Shown one piece after another: positions 1 to 11,230 of a DNA stretch of 64,000 nt. The notes under the pieces are model-generated. The model was not told where the DNA came from and did no database searches. It saw nothing but the letters and a program-made list of their open reading frames with translations. The stretch is from Dallia pectoralis (lineage: Eukaryota > Chordata > Actinopteri > Esociformes > Umbridae): NCBI GenBank assembly GCA_029465975.1, contig CM055728.1, positions 4,237,908-4,301,907 on the forward strand, given 5' to 3'. The translations under genes and the position numbers were made by a program. The first letter of the stretch is position 1. Every line of letters starts with the position of its first letter.

Positions 1-287
1 TAATGAGTAGCAATTGAGAACCAGACAATGTTTTTGATAAAAGGCACTTCCCTGAGAATTGAACTTAATACATGTGAAAAAGACACTTTAATGTCTCCGT
101 TTGCCATTCTGTATAGTAAAGCAGATGAAAGGAAAGATCATGATCAGAAACCCGATTTAGAAATCATTATGGATAAAATCGAAAATCGTTTTGGATCGAA
201 AATTGATTTTGAATCGAATCGTGGCCTCAAAAATCGGAATCGAATTGAATCGTGAGATGGTCAAAGATTCCCACCCCTACTATGCAC
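1..287. mobile_element. Probable end of a non-autonomous DNA transposon
   Basis: Short tandem variants of aaaatcg/gaatcg (170-255) followed by tcccacccctac look like the terminal part of an A/T-rich hAT-type fish repeat. The other end lies outside the window, so class and limits are unproven. Confidence 0.35.
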
Positions 288-1108
288 ACAAATATACACA
301 ATTAAATGCTGAAGTGCTTTTGAACTGTAAAGCCAAAATTGCTTCCTGTGCAAATAATTAAATCTCAAAAGATTTATGGATTTTAGGTTTTTGTTTCCAT
401 TATGCATTATTTAATTGAGAAAGTGGTTTTTCCCCACAAGTAGATTTTTATTTGTGGTGATAGGGGACTTTGCGCTGCCCCCAAAATGTTTTTGGGGTCG
501 CCACCAGACAAGCCACTACTTGACAATACCTTTACTCATTCTGCTTATCAGTCCACTCTTTAGCGATTCCCGAGTGGGGGAAAATAAGGCCTACACAAGA
601 TTTCAGGGTTTACACAGCTGTTTTATTATTTGACATTTTTAGGTGACTGCTTCAACTACTTTTTAAGTTTCCACCATTTGTTTGAGCATTTTTTATGACA
701 GGCTATTGGAAAAACGGCAGATTGGACAGCCTCAGGAGGGTGTCTGCACAGTCAACAAAACATCTCTAAAAAGTAGAGCAATAATTTTTCAAATTTGCTG
801 TACAGCCACACAACTGACAGGATAGAAGAGCAATAAAAGAACGCTCAAGCGCGGGGGAAATCGGCTGAGCAAATCGCTGCACGCAAATTAAATATTTTTT
901 TGCAGTTAAACAGTTCTAATAGTTAAAATATCTATAACTCAATAAATTGTATGGGAAGCACTGGTGTTAGTAACATTGCAATATTTTATTTATACACTGG
1001 CAAAATGTTTAAAGCTGCAGAAAATGTTTTCTTCTCTCCTTTTGCAAATGGTTCTGCTTCAAATTTGCATTTTCAAATTAACTGAATTTTAAATCTTGTA
1101 TCTTTCAG
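288..1108. other. bcap31 intron, no feature recognised
   Basis: AT-rich intronic DNA upstream of the first visible bcap31 exon. A slightly more GC-rich piece at 440-560 was not recognised. Short open frames here have no family signature. Confidence 0.5.
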
Positions 1109-1244
1109 ATTGTTAAGACGTTTAGCCACCCTGCTCTCGCAACAGGCCACTATGATGGCTTCCAATGAGGCCTTCAAGAAGCAGGCCGAGGGGGCCAGTG
1201 ACGCTGCGAAGAAGTACATGACAGAAAATGAGAAACTGCAGCAG
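1109..1244 (+). CDS. bcap31: bcap31 exon: end of TM3 and start of coiled coil
   Basis: The acceptor tctttcag ends at 1108 and the donor CAG|GTAAGC follows 1244. The first base completes a codon from the previous exon; 45 codons follow, starting LLRRLATLLSQQ and ending ENEKLQQ. It matches the end of the third membrane helix and the first part of the cytosolic coil of BAP31. Confidence 0.88.
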
Positions 1245-4200
1245 GTAAGCGGGAGTCAGATGCTGTCATTCAGAATATATCTTTTTTATTTTCCGTTCTT
1301 CCGAAAAAAAATTGTTCAGCAGATAGCTTTTTAATTACCGGGTATAGTATTAAATGTTAGAATAAAGTAACAAACATTTTTGGCAAGCAATAACAGATGT
1401 TGACATTTTCACATTGGAATTAATTTCATGGGTAGTTGGGGAATAATGTAGAGTAAGGCATTTGTGAGATTTTTTTCCAATGTAGAGTTGAAATGGATGT
1501 TCGTTTGGAGAAATAATCAACACTGAATTGAAAAAAAAACCCATCAGTCTTAAATACTACACAGAACTGTGTACTAGAAACTACTGTAGGATAATACACA
1601 AGTTAACCATCTCACTTGACTGTTTGTGTAGAGGGAGTTCAACTAAAGTGTTAACAAAGGGGTCTGTATCTTCAAAGATCTTTCCCAATAGTCAGTGATC
1701 CCTTTCTTGGGGTTACGTATTAAGATATTCCTTAGTTATAAAGGGTTATACTGATCAATGGGCTACGCAGCAGCTTGGCAAGGCAAGTTAATTTTACATT
1801 TGCAAACATGCAAGCAAATGTTTTTTATGGATAATGCCTGTGCATGCTTATGCCAAACAAGTGTCATTTTTAAAATGAATTTAGCAGTTCATTGGTAGTA
1901 ACTTGTATTTGTTACTTTTGGTTGTTAGTATTAGTGATTCAGCAGTTACCTAATGTTTGTTATTGCTAGTTAGGATTCCTCCATCAGGAGGAAACCTGTT
2001 ATTGTTAGTATTTTTAGGATATCGCCGTCAGGAGGAAAGCTATTGTTAGTATTCTTATTATACTTATCTCCCTAACTTGCGTATCTTTGAAAAAGATTTG
2101 GCACATTGATACAACAGGACACAAGGACATGAAATCTCAAATATGGGACACATGCACCCATAGCTGGCGCTGTAAATCATGGCCAAAGTCTACGCGTTAG
2201 CCCCGCCGCTCTGTATGACCAATGTGGCTGAAACTTTTTCATTATGAACAAAAAAGCCTATTGGACCAATAAAGTCTGCCATGATGGATTTTTTTTTCAA
2301 TTTGATAAAATGGAATTCTAAACAAAATGGCAGAAAGGGGCGTGTTTATGTCAAGTTCCATATTGCCTCAATTTATTTGTGTCCATGAACATCCCCGCTA
2401 AGCACAAACCCCACCTGTGGACGTCAGGCCCTCATACCACCCTCATTGAGTCTGTTTCTGACCGTTTGAGCAGACACATGCACATTTGAGGCCTGCTGGA
2501 GGTCATTTTGCAGGACTTTGGCAGTGCTCCTCATGCTCATCCTGGATGAGCTGCACTACCTGAGCCACCACTAGAGTACCACTAGAGTAAAAGCACCGCC
2601 AGCATTCAAAAGTGAGCAAAACATCAGTCAGGAAGCATAGGAACTGAGAAGTGGTCTGTGCCAATGGTGTGACGGAACTTCACAGATGGGTGACGTCGCA
2701 ACCAGGAAATCATAAAGCACCCCTAATTACTGGCACCTACAGTTTCTGACGGGCTGGAGCAAGTGCCAAGGGCATGCTGGGAGTATGGTACAGGTTCTTG
2801 TTCCCCTCAGGGAACTAAGGTTAGATACGTAACCAGAGACGTTCCCTATCAGGGAACTTTGAGCTGCGTGAAAACGCTATGGGAACGCCAATACCCACTT
2901 CGCCATACGAGCAAGTGTCCGCCATGTGAAGTCAGAGCGCACATTTGGACGAAAGCACCTGCGCTCCTGGCGTGGAGCTAAAGTCAAGCTGGTAAAACCT
3001 CACGAACGTGTGCGGTGAGGACCTGCCTGCCGCAACACAAACATCATGTAGTAAAACCTTGCCTGACAAAAGGGCTTTTGAAACCGCCATACTCCTGGTC
3101 GAGTGGGCTCGAACAGCCAACGGTGAAGGCTGACCAGCCTACTCGTAGGCAAGTGAGATGGCCTTAACCACCCACTTGCTCATACTCTGTTTAGGCACAG
3201 GACTTCTTGGGTGGTCCGATGCACACAAACAATTGTTCGGATATCCTCCACAGGGCAGTTCTGTGGACGTAGCAGAGGAGGTTATGCTTCTTCTGGTCTG
3301 ACGGGAGGAGGACAAAAGGCTTGCAGCACAATAGGCCCAACAGTATTAGTTAGGACCTTAGGAACATAACCGGGTGTAGGTAGTAGAAACGCCTTGACCA
3401 TTCCGGGTGAGAATTCCAAACATGAGGGTGTCACCGAAAGTGCTTACATATCACCAATCCTTTTCAGGGAAGAGATGGCAAGTAATAAACTTATCCGGGA
3501 CCTCAATGGGCTCGAACGGAGCACGGGAGAGACCTTCCAGCACAATTTCCAGGTCCCAGGATGGCCCCCTCGTGCCGGCTGCTGGCCTCAGCCTCTGGGT
3601 GCCACGAAGGAAGCGTGGTACCAGTGGGTGTCTCCCCAGAGAAACTCCATTTAAAGGGACATGGCATGCGGACAAAGCCGCCATGTACACCTTCAGTGTG
3701 GACAGGGATAGACCTGTAGAGAAACGCTCTTGCAGGAAACTCCAGCACTGCAAACACCGGGCAGTTAACTGGGTCTAACTGCCGTTCTCCGCACCAAGAG
3801 GTGAACAATTTCCACCTTGCGGCATACGCCTTCCTTGTGGCTGGAGCTCTGGAGTGAAGGATGGTCTCAACGACCTCAGTCGAGAGACCTGAATCTAAGA
3901 GGCGGCCCCCTCAGAGGCCAGGCCCATAGTTTCCACAGCTCTGGGCGGGGGTGAAGGATGACCCCATGCGCCTGGGAAAGCAAGTCCCTCCTGATCGGAA
4001 TCTCCAGAGGAGAAATATTAGGTCCGCAAATCACACTCGGGCCGGCCAGTACGGTGCTATGAGTAGTAGACTGACCCGTTCCTGACGGACCCTCCAGAAC
4101 TCCTGGGAGCAGAGCAACCGGGGGAAAAGCGCACAGGCGTGACCTCGGCCATGCCTGTACCATGGCAACCACCCCTAGAGGGGCTGGATGAGTTGGCGAG

Positions 4201-7200
4201 AACCACAGTGGACAGTGTGATGTCTCTCTGGAAGCAAATAGGTCTACCTCGGGCCCGACCGAAATTCGACTGTAGGAGCTCCACCACCTCGGGATGGAGC
4301 CTCCATTCCCCGAGCCTCGGCCCCTGCCTCGACAGAGTGTCTGCCCCCTGATTTAGGCACCCCGGGATATAAATGGCCCTTAAAGAAAGAAGCTTCCGGT
4401 GGGACCATAGAAGGACCTGGCGGGCCAGATTGTAAAGTGGGCGTGAGAGAAGACCCCCCTGATGGTTGACGTATACACCACAGATGTGTTGTCCGATCGG
4501 ACAAGAACATGATGATCCCTTAGTTCTGGGAGGAAGTGCTTCAAAGCCTGGTAAACTACCCGCATCTCTAGCCAATTTATTTGCCATGATAGCTGACGTC
4601 CCGCCATTGCCCTTGGGCTGGGTGACCACTCATGATCCCCGAAAGCGAAACTCAGGAACTTCCTGTGTTGTGGAAGGATGGAGATATGGAAATAGGCGTC
4701 CTTCAGATCTATCGTGACAAACCAGTCCTCGGATGATCTGTTTGAGAGTGAGCATTTTGAAGCTGAGTCTCCCTACTGTCTGATTTAACAGATGCAGGTC
4801 TAGGATAGGACGCAACCCCCCCATCCTTCTTGGGAACAACGAAGTACCGGCTGTACCAACCCGACTCCCTGCTGGGTGGAAGAACTCGTTCTATAGCCCC
4901 CTTTAGCAGGAGAGTCTGTACCTCTTGTGCTAATACCCGAGCCTGTCCGGGGCCTACCACTGTCGGCAGGACCCCATTGAAACAAGGCGGATGAGCCCTG
5001 AATTGGATGGCATAACCGCTCTCGATTATCCGCAGGACCCACTGAGATATATTTGGCAGGGTTTTCCACTCTGCCAAGTGGCAGAGTGGAAAACCCTCGG
5101 GTGACAGAGGCGCGTCCAAAAGGAAGGTTTTCTCCCTGTCTCTCATGTTGGAGAGGCTCAACCAGAGATGCCTCTCCGTAGCCACCAAGGCTGCCATACA
5201 CCGACCGGAGATTAATAATGTTCTGTCATTGTATCTGTTAATTGTTAGTATTTGTCTGTAATTGTTGTTGTATTTATCCTTAATTGTTGTTGTATTTGTG
5301 AGTTCATGGTCCCATGGCACACTTGCAAATGAGACCTTGGTCTCAACGTGTCTCCCTGGATAAAAAAATAAATTGGCTGTGTAATCCAGGATAGTCTAGG
5401 ATGGTATTCTATGTGTTCCACCACCTATAAACAGTTGTTAAAACAATTTTTTTCAGAAACTGAGGGATGCAGGCATTGCAATCCCAGAGGTTGGCAAAAA
5501 ATCCACTGCAGTTGGAGTGGAGGAGGAGAACAAGACATTAAAGGCCAAGATGCAGTCTCTGAAGGATGAGCTGGACGCCACAAAGAAGGGTAACTAGTAG
5601 TTTTTACTTAAGTGGGGGTAAAGGTGATTCTCTAAGGTGGTAATGGGCGAGAATTCTCTAATCTGAGAATTCTCTATGCTTTTGTAAAAAACACCCAAAA
5701 GGTTACGATTTACTGAAATACTACTGGTAGTACTGGGAGTTTCCTCTACTAATTATGATGCATCTTACCTGCCCAGTCCTCCAGAAGTCTGACAGTGATG
5801 TGAAGGCCATAAAGAAGCAAGCTGAGAACTTGACTCTAGAGTATGACCGTCTTCTCAGTGAACATTCCAAGCTACAGGTCAGTAAAACAAATGCAAACAC
5901 TGAGTTCTGATGAGGACTACTATAGTAGTGTTGATTAGCCAGGGATTTCCAGAAGAGAAAAATGTGTCATGATTACGTGCTGTGAAACAAGGTTGAACTA
6001 GTGAACATTTAGTTTTACACTTGCACAGTCATCGAACCATTGGCATGCTGTTATAAGTATTGATGTTATCAGTAAGTGCATTCAACTGCACACATACACA
6101 CTCACCTAATAGGGTTAGTCTAAATAAGCCAACTCAACAGCATCTGTGAATAGTCATGGATGTTACTCTTAAGTTTTAGATGCTGTAACATGCAACTGCA
6201 CTATCCCTTCGTTCTTGTTTAGCCTTTTATGTTCCACTAAAGTGTTGGCAAGAGCAGTGTCTGATGGCCTGGTAATACTATTAGGTGGTGTAACACTACA
6301 GCGCATTGGATGCATTTTGAAGCTTTGCTCACCTGGATTTGATCTGTTTTTCCCATTATTCCAAGTAGATCCTCTCAAGCTCTATCAGATCAAATAGGAT
6401 GCGTTAGTGAGTCGGCCCTCCTGCCTATAAAGCATCCCGATAGGATGATGCCCCCACCACCACGCTTCACCTTAGGTGTTCGTTTGATGTGCTCAGTTGA
6501 TAAGCGGAACCTTGTTTTTGTGCCTGGCATTCTATCCTTGGAGTTTGATTTCAGAGTCAGGTTTATTCACCAAGTCTGTTTACACACACAAGGATTTATT
6601 TCTGAACCCTAGCTGTAGCATTTAGAAAACACATTTTTAGATGTATACAAACAGTGCTGACAGAGCAAAACCACACAACACGAACAGTCCGACCGTGCCG
6701 ATTTGGCATATGTAATGGGTAAATAATGAATGTGTTATATCTTTCTGAATAGTGCAAAGGAGTAGTGTATAGATGTGAGTAGATTGCAAAAAAGAAAGCG
6801 CAATGCTTAGGTTCAAGTATCACATTGTGCAATAGAGCTATATCAAGTTGTATATACAATTTTGCAAAAGAAGCGCAAAGTCCAGTTATAGTACAGGATG
6901 CCCTTTCGTATCAGGGGGGTCGTCTACTGCTAGAGGCATATTCTTTAGACTCACTGCTGTCTGGGAAGAAGCTTTCTTGTGGCAAGGTGTTTTGGTCTTG
7001 ATAGACTGTAGCCGTCTGCCAGAGGGGAGAGTTAGTCTGATCCCCGGATGGGAGGAGTCTGTCTCAACCTTTGCTGCCCACCTCAGTGACCTGGCATTTA
7101 ACAGATTGGCTGCAGCGTTACCAGTAGGTTATGGAGGTCAAAATGGACTCAATAAGGGCTGTGTAGGCATTAATCATCATGCTGCCACAGTCAGTACTGT

Positions 7201-9182
7201 CTTTGTTGTGCTTTTTTAATGAGAGCGTTGCGCTTTCTTAGTGTTCAGCTCCCACTTGAGGTCCTGGGTGAAGGTGTTGCCCATGAAGCAGAAGGACTCC
7301 GCTGTGTGCCTTCCCCGGACAATGGGTCAAAGGTCTGCTGGGCTTCTCCTATTTTCACTGTCTTTAGAGCATTGAGTTCCAAGTTGTTGAGACTGCACCA
7401 GGACACCAGCTGGTCACTTCCCCCCTTTAGGCGATCTTGTCCACATCAGAGATTAGAGCAATGAGGTTGCTGTCATCTGCAAATTTCAGAAGTTTGACAG
7501 TGGTGACTGGAAGTGCAGTTGTTGGTGTACAAAGAGAAGAGAAGACAGGACTCAACCTTGAGGGGAGCCAGTGCTGATGGTCAGGGTGTCCGGCAGGTGT
7601 TTCCCTTACCTTCCTGTTGGAAAGAAAGTCTGTGATCCACTTACATGTTGACACCGGCACTCCCATGGTGGATAGCTTGTCCTGGAGGAGGAGGAGGAGG
7701 GTGTTGAAAGCAGAGCTGAAGACTTCATAACCACACATCTGCTGTCATTTTGCCCCGTAATCCTTGGTTTCTTGGGGACTGGGATGATGGGGAATGATTT
7801 GAAGCCGGCCCTGGACGCTGCATGACTCCAATGATTTATTGAAAATGTCTGTGAGCACAGCAGATAGCTGGTCAGCACAGTGCTTGAAGGTGGAGGCAGT
7901 GACTCTATCAGGACCAGCTGGCTTTCTTGGGTTTTGACTTTTGAATAGCCTGTTAACGTCCTTTTCCAGTATAGAAAGTCCCATAGTAGTTTTAGGAAAT
8001 GTGCTTATTGGTGCCATTGTAGTCTCAGGGGAGGTGTCGATTGGGATAGTTGGTTTGTTGGTGAGCCCTGGTGATCGGGGACTGTTGGATGGTGGCATGA
8101 CACAGCTAAAGGGGGTGTGCAGACAGGACTGCTCCTTTGTCTTTCAAATCTGAAAGTGTGAGTGATTTGCATTTGTTATTTGTTAGCTGTTTAATCCCCC
8201 TCAGACCAAAGCAGTGTCATTCGCTGAGAGCTGTTATTCCAGTTTGTCCCCATACAAGCACTTGGGTTACTTAACTGCCTTTGAGAAGTTGTTGTTAGCA
8301 CCTCTGAATAGGTCCCTGTCACCCCTGTCACCCCAGACGCCTAAGATCAGCTGTGCACCTGGTTTTGCCATCGTTATAGCGAACCCTAGTTTGAGCTGAG
8401 ATGCAACTCTCCTCACAGAATCTGATGTATGAAGTCAAGATTATCTGTGTCAGCACTGAAGATGTCCCAATCAGTTCAGTCCAGACAATCATGTTGAGCC
8501 TCTCTGGCTTCACTGCTCCACTTTTTTAAAGAAAAAATATGATATGCTCTAAGAGTCCATTATTTTGCAAAGCACATTCCTTTTACTCAGGATTCATTTC
8601 TGTCCAGTGTCCATTATAAAGGCCTGTGCTGAAGTACTCCGGAGATTGTCCTTCTGTCGTGTTCTGCAAAGAACCTCTAAAGCTCTATTAAAGACCATTA
8701 GTTGGGGTGCGCTACCAACTCTAGGAAGTGACTTGAATGTTCCTAAATTGTCTTTTATCAGTGCCAGACCTTTTTTGCGCTTGTCTTTATCATGTCCAAT
8801 CAATTAGATGCAGGTGGACTCCAATCATATTGTAGATATATCTCCAAGATTGTCTAGAGGACTGGATGACACATCTGAGCTAATTTTGGAATGTCATGGT
8901 GGGGTTTCAATATATTTCCATGTGTTTTCTAAACATTGTTTTTACTTTGTTATTATGGGGTTTTGAGTAGCTTGATGGCAAAAACATATAATTATTTCTG
9001 TATTAAGTATATAACCAAAACATCTGGAAATGACGGTGTTGGAATACATTCAGTTTGGCAATAAAGTATGAGTTTACATGTTGACTTGTTGATACTTAAT
9101 AAATGTAAAATGTCTGATTTCTGAATCTCTTCTTCTGCAGGCTAGCACTGATGCACAATCACAGGACAAAAAATCTAACTAA
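1109..9182 (+). CDS. bcap31: bcap31 (B-cell receptor-associated protein 31), 3' part, four exons
   Basis: BAP31 is a three-pass ER membrane protein that escorts newly made membrane proteins and takes part in apoptosis signalling; its C-terminal half is a cytosolic coiled coil. Exons at 1109-1244, 5457-5589, 5777-5877 and 9141-9182 join in frame (phases 1-0, 0-1, 1-0, 0-stop) and give the end of TM3 (LLRRLATL), the SQQATMMASNEAFKKQAE segment typical of BAP31, a charged heptad-rich coil with EYDRLLSEHSKLQ, and the C-terminus DKKSN. The last four residues, KKSN, form a KKxx di-lysine ER retrieval signal like KKEE of human BAP31. Paralogue BCAP29 is less likely because of the ASNEAFKKQAE match and the slc6a8 neighbour. 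The N-terminal exons with TM1-TM3 lie upstream of the window. The introns are filled with mobile elements. Confidence 0.88.
1940..2080. repeat. Short imperfect repeat with TTCCTCC-AGGAGGAA dyads
   Basis: Two imperfect copies of a unit of about 50 bp containing TTGTTAGTAT and CGTCAGGAGGAAA. The first copy has the dyad TTCCTCCATCAGGAGGAA (about 1975-1995). Probably part of an interspersed repeat that continues to about 2400. Confidence 0.4.
2400..2660. mobile_element. DNA transposon remnant interrupted by the DIRS element
   Basis: A stretch resembling a dispersed teleost DNA repeat (cacctgtggacgtcaggccc; agcaccgccagcattcaaaa; gaagtggtctgtg). It breaks off close to where the DIRS sequence begins. 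Family assignment is from memory of fish repeats and is tentative. Confidence 0.4.
2690..5210 (-). mobile_element. DIRS-type (tyrosine recombinase) retrotransposon, decayed
   Basis: Read on the minus strand the domains come in DIRS order: reverse transcriptase, RNase H, tyrosine recombinase. RT pieces: WVLRIIESGYAIQFRAHPP, SRYFVVPKKDGG and RPILDLHLLNQTV (about 5060-4750). RNase H pieces: LEMRVVYQALKHFLPELRDH, VRSDNTSVVY and YIPGCLNQGADTLSRQGP (4600-4310). Recombinase pieces: LSLSTLKVYMAALSA (3700-3640) and RAHSTRSMAVSKALLSG with FVRFYQLD (3120-2970), giving the HxxR box and the catalytic tyrosine. Frameshifts break all frames. The RT part with the YxDD box is missing: at about 4640 the sequence jumps from KFLSFAFGDHEW-like RT to RNase H. 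The element sits in a bcap31 intron, antisense to the gene. Confidence 0.85.
5058..5097. repeat. Perfect inverted repeat, 19-bp arms, 2-bp loop
   Basis: Arm 5058-5076 is the exact reverse complement of 5079-5097; the loop is AG at 5077-5078. Core of the arm: TTTTCCACTCTGCC. It lies within the N-terminal RT-coding part of the DIRS element and would form a strong hairpin on either strand. Confidence 0.9.
5215..5395 (+). mobile_element. LINE 3'-end-like tail
   Basis: The sequence ends with tctcaacgtgtctccctgga followed by taaaaaaataaatt, which resembles the 3' tail of fish L2-type LINEs (tctcaa-tgg-cctggttaaataaa). No coding part is attached. Confidence 0.4.
5457..5589 (+). CDS. bcap31: bcap31 exon: middle of coiled coil
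   Basis: The acceptor tttttttcag ends at 5456 and the donor is GG|GTAACT after 5589. It encodes KLRDAGIAIPEVG, then GVEEENKTLKAKMQSLKDEL. This is where mammalian BAP31 carries its first AAVDG caspase-8 site; the fish exon has no such motif. The phase (one leftover G) fits the next exon. Confidence 0.87.
5777..5877 (+). CDS. bcap31: bcap31 exon: distal coiled coil
   Basis: The acceptor cctgcccag ends at 5776 and the donor CAG|GTCAGT follows 5877. It encodes VLQKSDSDVKAIKKQ and AENLTLEYDRLLSEHSKLQ. The block EYDRLL-EH-KLQ is conserved at the end of the BAP31 coil (vDED-like region). Confidence 0.88.
6600..8400 (-). mobile_element. CR1/L2-type LINE remnant (reverse transcriptase), copy 1
   Basis: On the minus strand, a broken RT: NRLFKSQNPRKPAGPDRVTA (about 7950-7890), PVPKKPRITG, then MGVPVSTCKWITDFLSNRK (about 7660) and LLKFADDSNLIALISDVDK (about 7490-7430). 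FADD is the catalytic box of non-LTR RTs. Downstream (7200-6850) is the decayed end that usually reads SILTSSITVWYAA and RRLRS-RTKT. Several frameshifts. Antisense in the last bcap31 intron. The same family recurs at 48.5-50.5 kb. Confidence 0.8.
8585..9075 (-). mobile_element. Tc1-like transposon remnant
   Basis: A degraded copy of the 5' part of a salmonid-type Tc1 element in reverse orientation, recognised by catgtccaatcaatta, gcaggtggactccaatcat and ccaactctaggaag, and a terminal-like piece ttattatggggttttgagta. No intact frame. It ends about 65 bases before the last bcap31 exon. Confidence 0.6.
9141..9182 (+). CDS. bcap31: bcap31 last coding exon with KKxx ER-retrieval signal
   Basis: The acceptor cttcttctgcag ends at 9140. 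Thirteen codons, ASTDAQSQDKKSN, are followed by TAA at 9180-9182. The position matches AAVDGPMDKKEE of human BAP31. The two lysines at -4 and -3 keep the di-lysine retrieval rule. The second mammalian caspase site (AAVD|G) is replaced by ASTD|A. Confidence 0.82.
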   Translation, partial: ASTDAQSQDKKSN

Positions 9183-9430
9183 TGGTTTCTTACCCTGACC
9201 ATTCACTTTGACCATTCACAACAGCCTCAACTACTGCTTGCGAAGTCACTGGGTGGCAGATGTACAGAGGACTTCATATTGATTGTTTATTTGCCTTGCT
9301 ACTCTCAATTGTTGTGGAGCACAATATATGGAAATCCTTTTGGCTATTGTTTGCTCTGTGAAGTCATTGTTCTTTATATATGTTTAAGCCCTTTTCATTC
9401 AATTCACAATTAAAGGAAAGAACAAATTAT
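9183..9430 (+). other. bcap31: bcap31 3' UTR (probable)
   Basis: Sequence after the bcap31 stop codon with no recognisable repeat. It ends near a candidate poly(A) signal at 9409-9414 (ATTAAA); a second, canonical AATAAA occurs at 9719-9724 and could give a longer transcript. The actual cleavage site cannot be seen from sequence alone. Confidence 0.55.
9409..9414 (+). terminator. Candidate poly(A) signal ATTAAA of bcap31
   Basis: ATTAAA, the commonest variant of the AATAAA hexamer, about 230 bases after the bcap31 stop codon. The alternative AATAAA is at 9719-9724. Confidence 0.45.
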
Positions 9431-10132
9431 CCCCTGCCTCTGGATTTGAGAATGAAATTTACACTCTTCTAACTCAATGACTCAATCTTATTTTCTTCTT
9501 CTTCAAAAACAACACTTTATTTATACAGCATTGCAATACATATTCATTACAGTATAATATTCTGTTTAAGAACGTTTCTGTGCTAACACATTTTAAGCGG
9601 TTTATTTACGAGGAACCTGTCCTTGGTTATGCAGATTTTAATGTTTGTTTGTTAGCTGGGTCTTGGATACTAAAATATGTACACTTGCGAACACAAATTG
9701 ATAAGAAATGTTTTTGTCAATAAATATACACTTTAAATAACATTAACGTGTCATATGCTTTATTACCAATCTGTATTTGCATATGAACTATCGTCACTTA
9801 ATTCTTAGGATGTACTTTCTTACTTGCGTGTTACACTTTTTGTGATGAACTGCCCAGACTGTGTTTTTGCGATACAACAATACAACCGAGAAACCTCGGC
9901 ATTTCCCTCGTCCCGGATCTCTCCTTTGAACATAAAATTTATTTTAAGGATGACATTTTTTCATTATAAGATTGCAAAAGTCTGAAATAATTGATCAATA
10001 AATGATGCAGAAAAATTAATCCATGCTTTTGTTTCCTCAAGATTAGATTAGATTCTACTTCCCGGTTATCCTGTTAAATCAAAAATCAACTCCCTTTAGT
10101 GCTTAACACAGCTCATAGAATCTTAACTTTAC

Positions 10133-10816
10133 CGCATTACCCTTGTAATGGTAATGGCTCATTGTCGTTCTCCATTGCAGTCAATGCCAGTGCTAGTAAA
10201 CTCTGAGTCCTACTACACGTTCCCAGAGTTGTTGATTGATGTCCCTTGGTTGATGCTTGGTAAAGTAGGTGGATTGATTTCCGTTCAGGGCCACATTTGT
10301 ACTGGACCCCCTCAGTCTCAGGATATATGCTGCTATGCTTGTATTTTGTTCCGTTCACACTGAGGACATGTGTCCATTGACCACACCCTGTGACCTACCA
10401 GCCCTCAACATGTGTAGCTAACCGATTCTAAGGCCCTCCTGGTTGTGTTGCAGTCCAAGTAGCTGGCAATGCCTGACAGTTCCAGCTTCCAATCTGCCTA
10501 GCCCTCCCAATACCCGATTGTCCATGTCAGACTGGTCATGTATGGTCAAGACCTGGACAGTTTTACAAGGCTCTCAGCATTTAAAATGTATTTAATAATC
10601 ATTAAACTATTTAAAGTTCACCCCGCACAGCCAGAAGAGGACTGCCCACTCCTTACAGCCTTGTTCCTTAGGTTTCCCTAAATTTGACCCATCAGGGAGT
10701 TTTTCCCTAGCCGCTATATATCAACTTTTTAATGTGTGTCTGTCGGGTTTCAGGTTGGGTGTTTGTAAAAGCACTTTGTGACAAGGACTTTATAAATAAA
10801 TTTGATATATTTATTG
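10133..10816 (+). mobile_element. Interspersed retroposon with LINE-like 3' tail
   Basis: The 3' part (10660-10816), with agggagtttttccctagccg, gggtttcaggttgggtgttt and cactttgtgacaaggacttt ataaataaatttgat, is a familiar teleost repeat tail used by LINE/SINE families. The upstream portion is not recognised. It lies in the gap between bcap31 and slc6a8. Confidence 0.55.
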
Positions 10817-11230
10817 ATGGTATGAGTGCTGCAGGTTTCGAGGAATTGCATTTCATTAATGGCATCATGAGTTCACAGATATACTGAAAGAACATGCTAC
10901 CATCTCTCCAAAACCCTGGGTCGCCATGACCTCTTGCAACATGATAATGACCCAAAATACATCCAAGGCAACTTCTCAGGAAGAACAGGTGAAAGTGATT
11001 CAGTGGCCAAGTATGTCACCTAACCTCAACCTGATAGAACTCCTATGAGGATTTCTGAAAAGACATGCCAAGCATCATTCTCCATCCAGCATTCATAGCT
11101 CATTCTCCAAGAATAAAGAAAGATGGACGTGGCAGATTGTCACCAACTTGTTCATACTATTGTGTCCTTGGAAGTCATGGAAGGTATAAAAATATTACAT
11201 GTTGTATATATGGAAATTATATTAGAATTA
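10817..11230 (+). mobile_element. Tc1-like transposase C-terminal remnant
   Basis: Plus-strand sequence resembling the DDE region end of Tc1 transposases: catgataatgacccaaaata, ttcagtggccaagtatgtca and cctaacctcaacctgataga (QHDNDPK, WPSMSPNLNLIE), then HQLVH. Frameshifts break it. Probably the same family as the end at 39690. Confidence 0.7.

Noticed and set aside
4057..4629. 190-codon minus-strand frame as an independent gene
   Set aside because: It is the RNase H part of the DIRS element (CLNQGADTLSRQ) with frame breaks on both sides.
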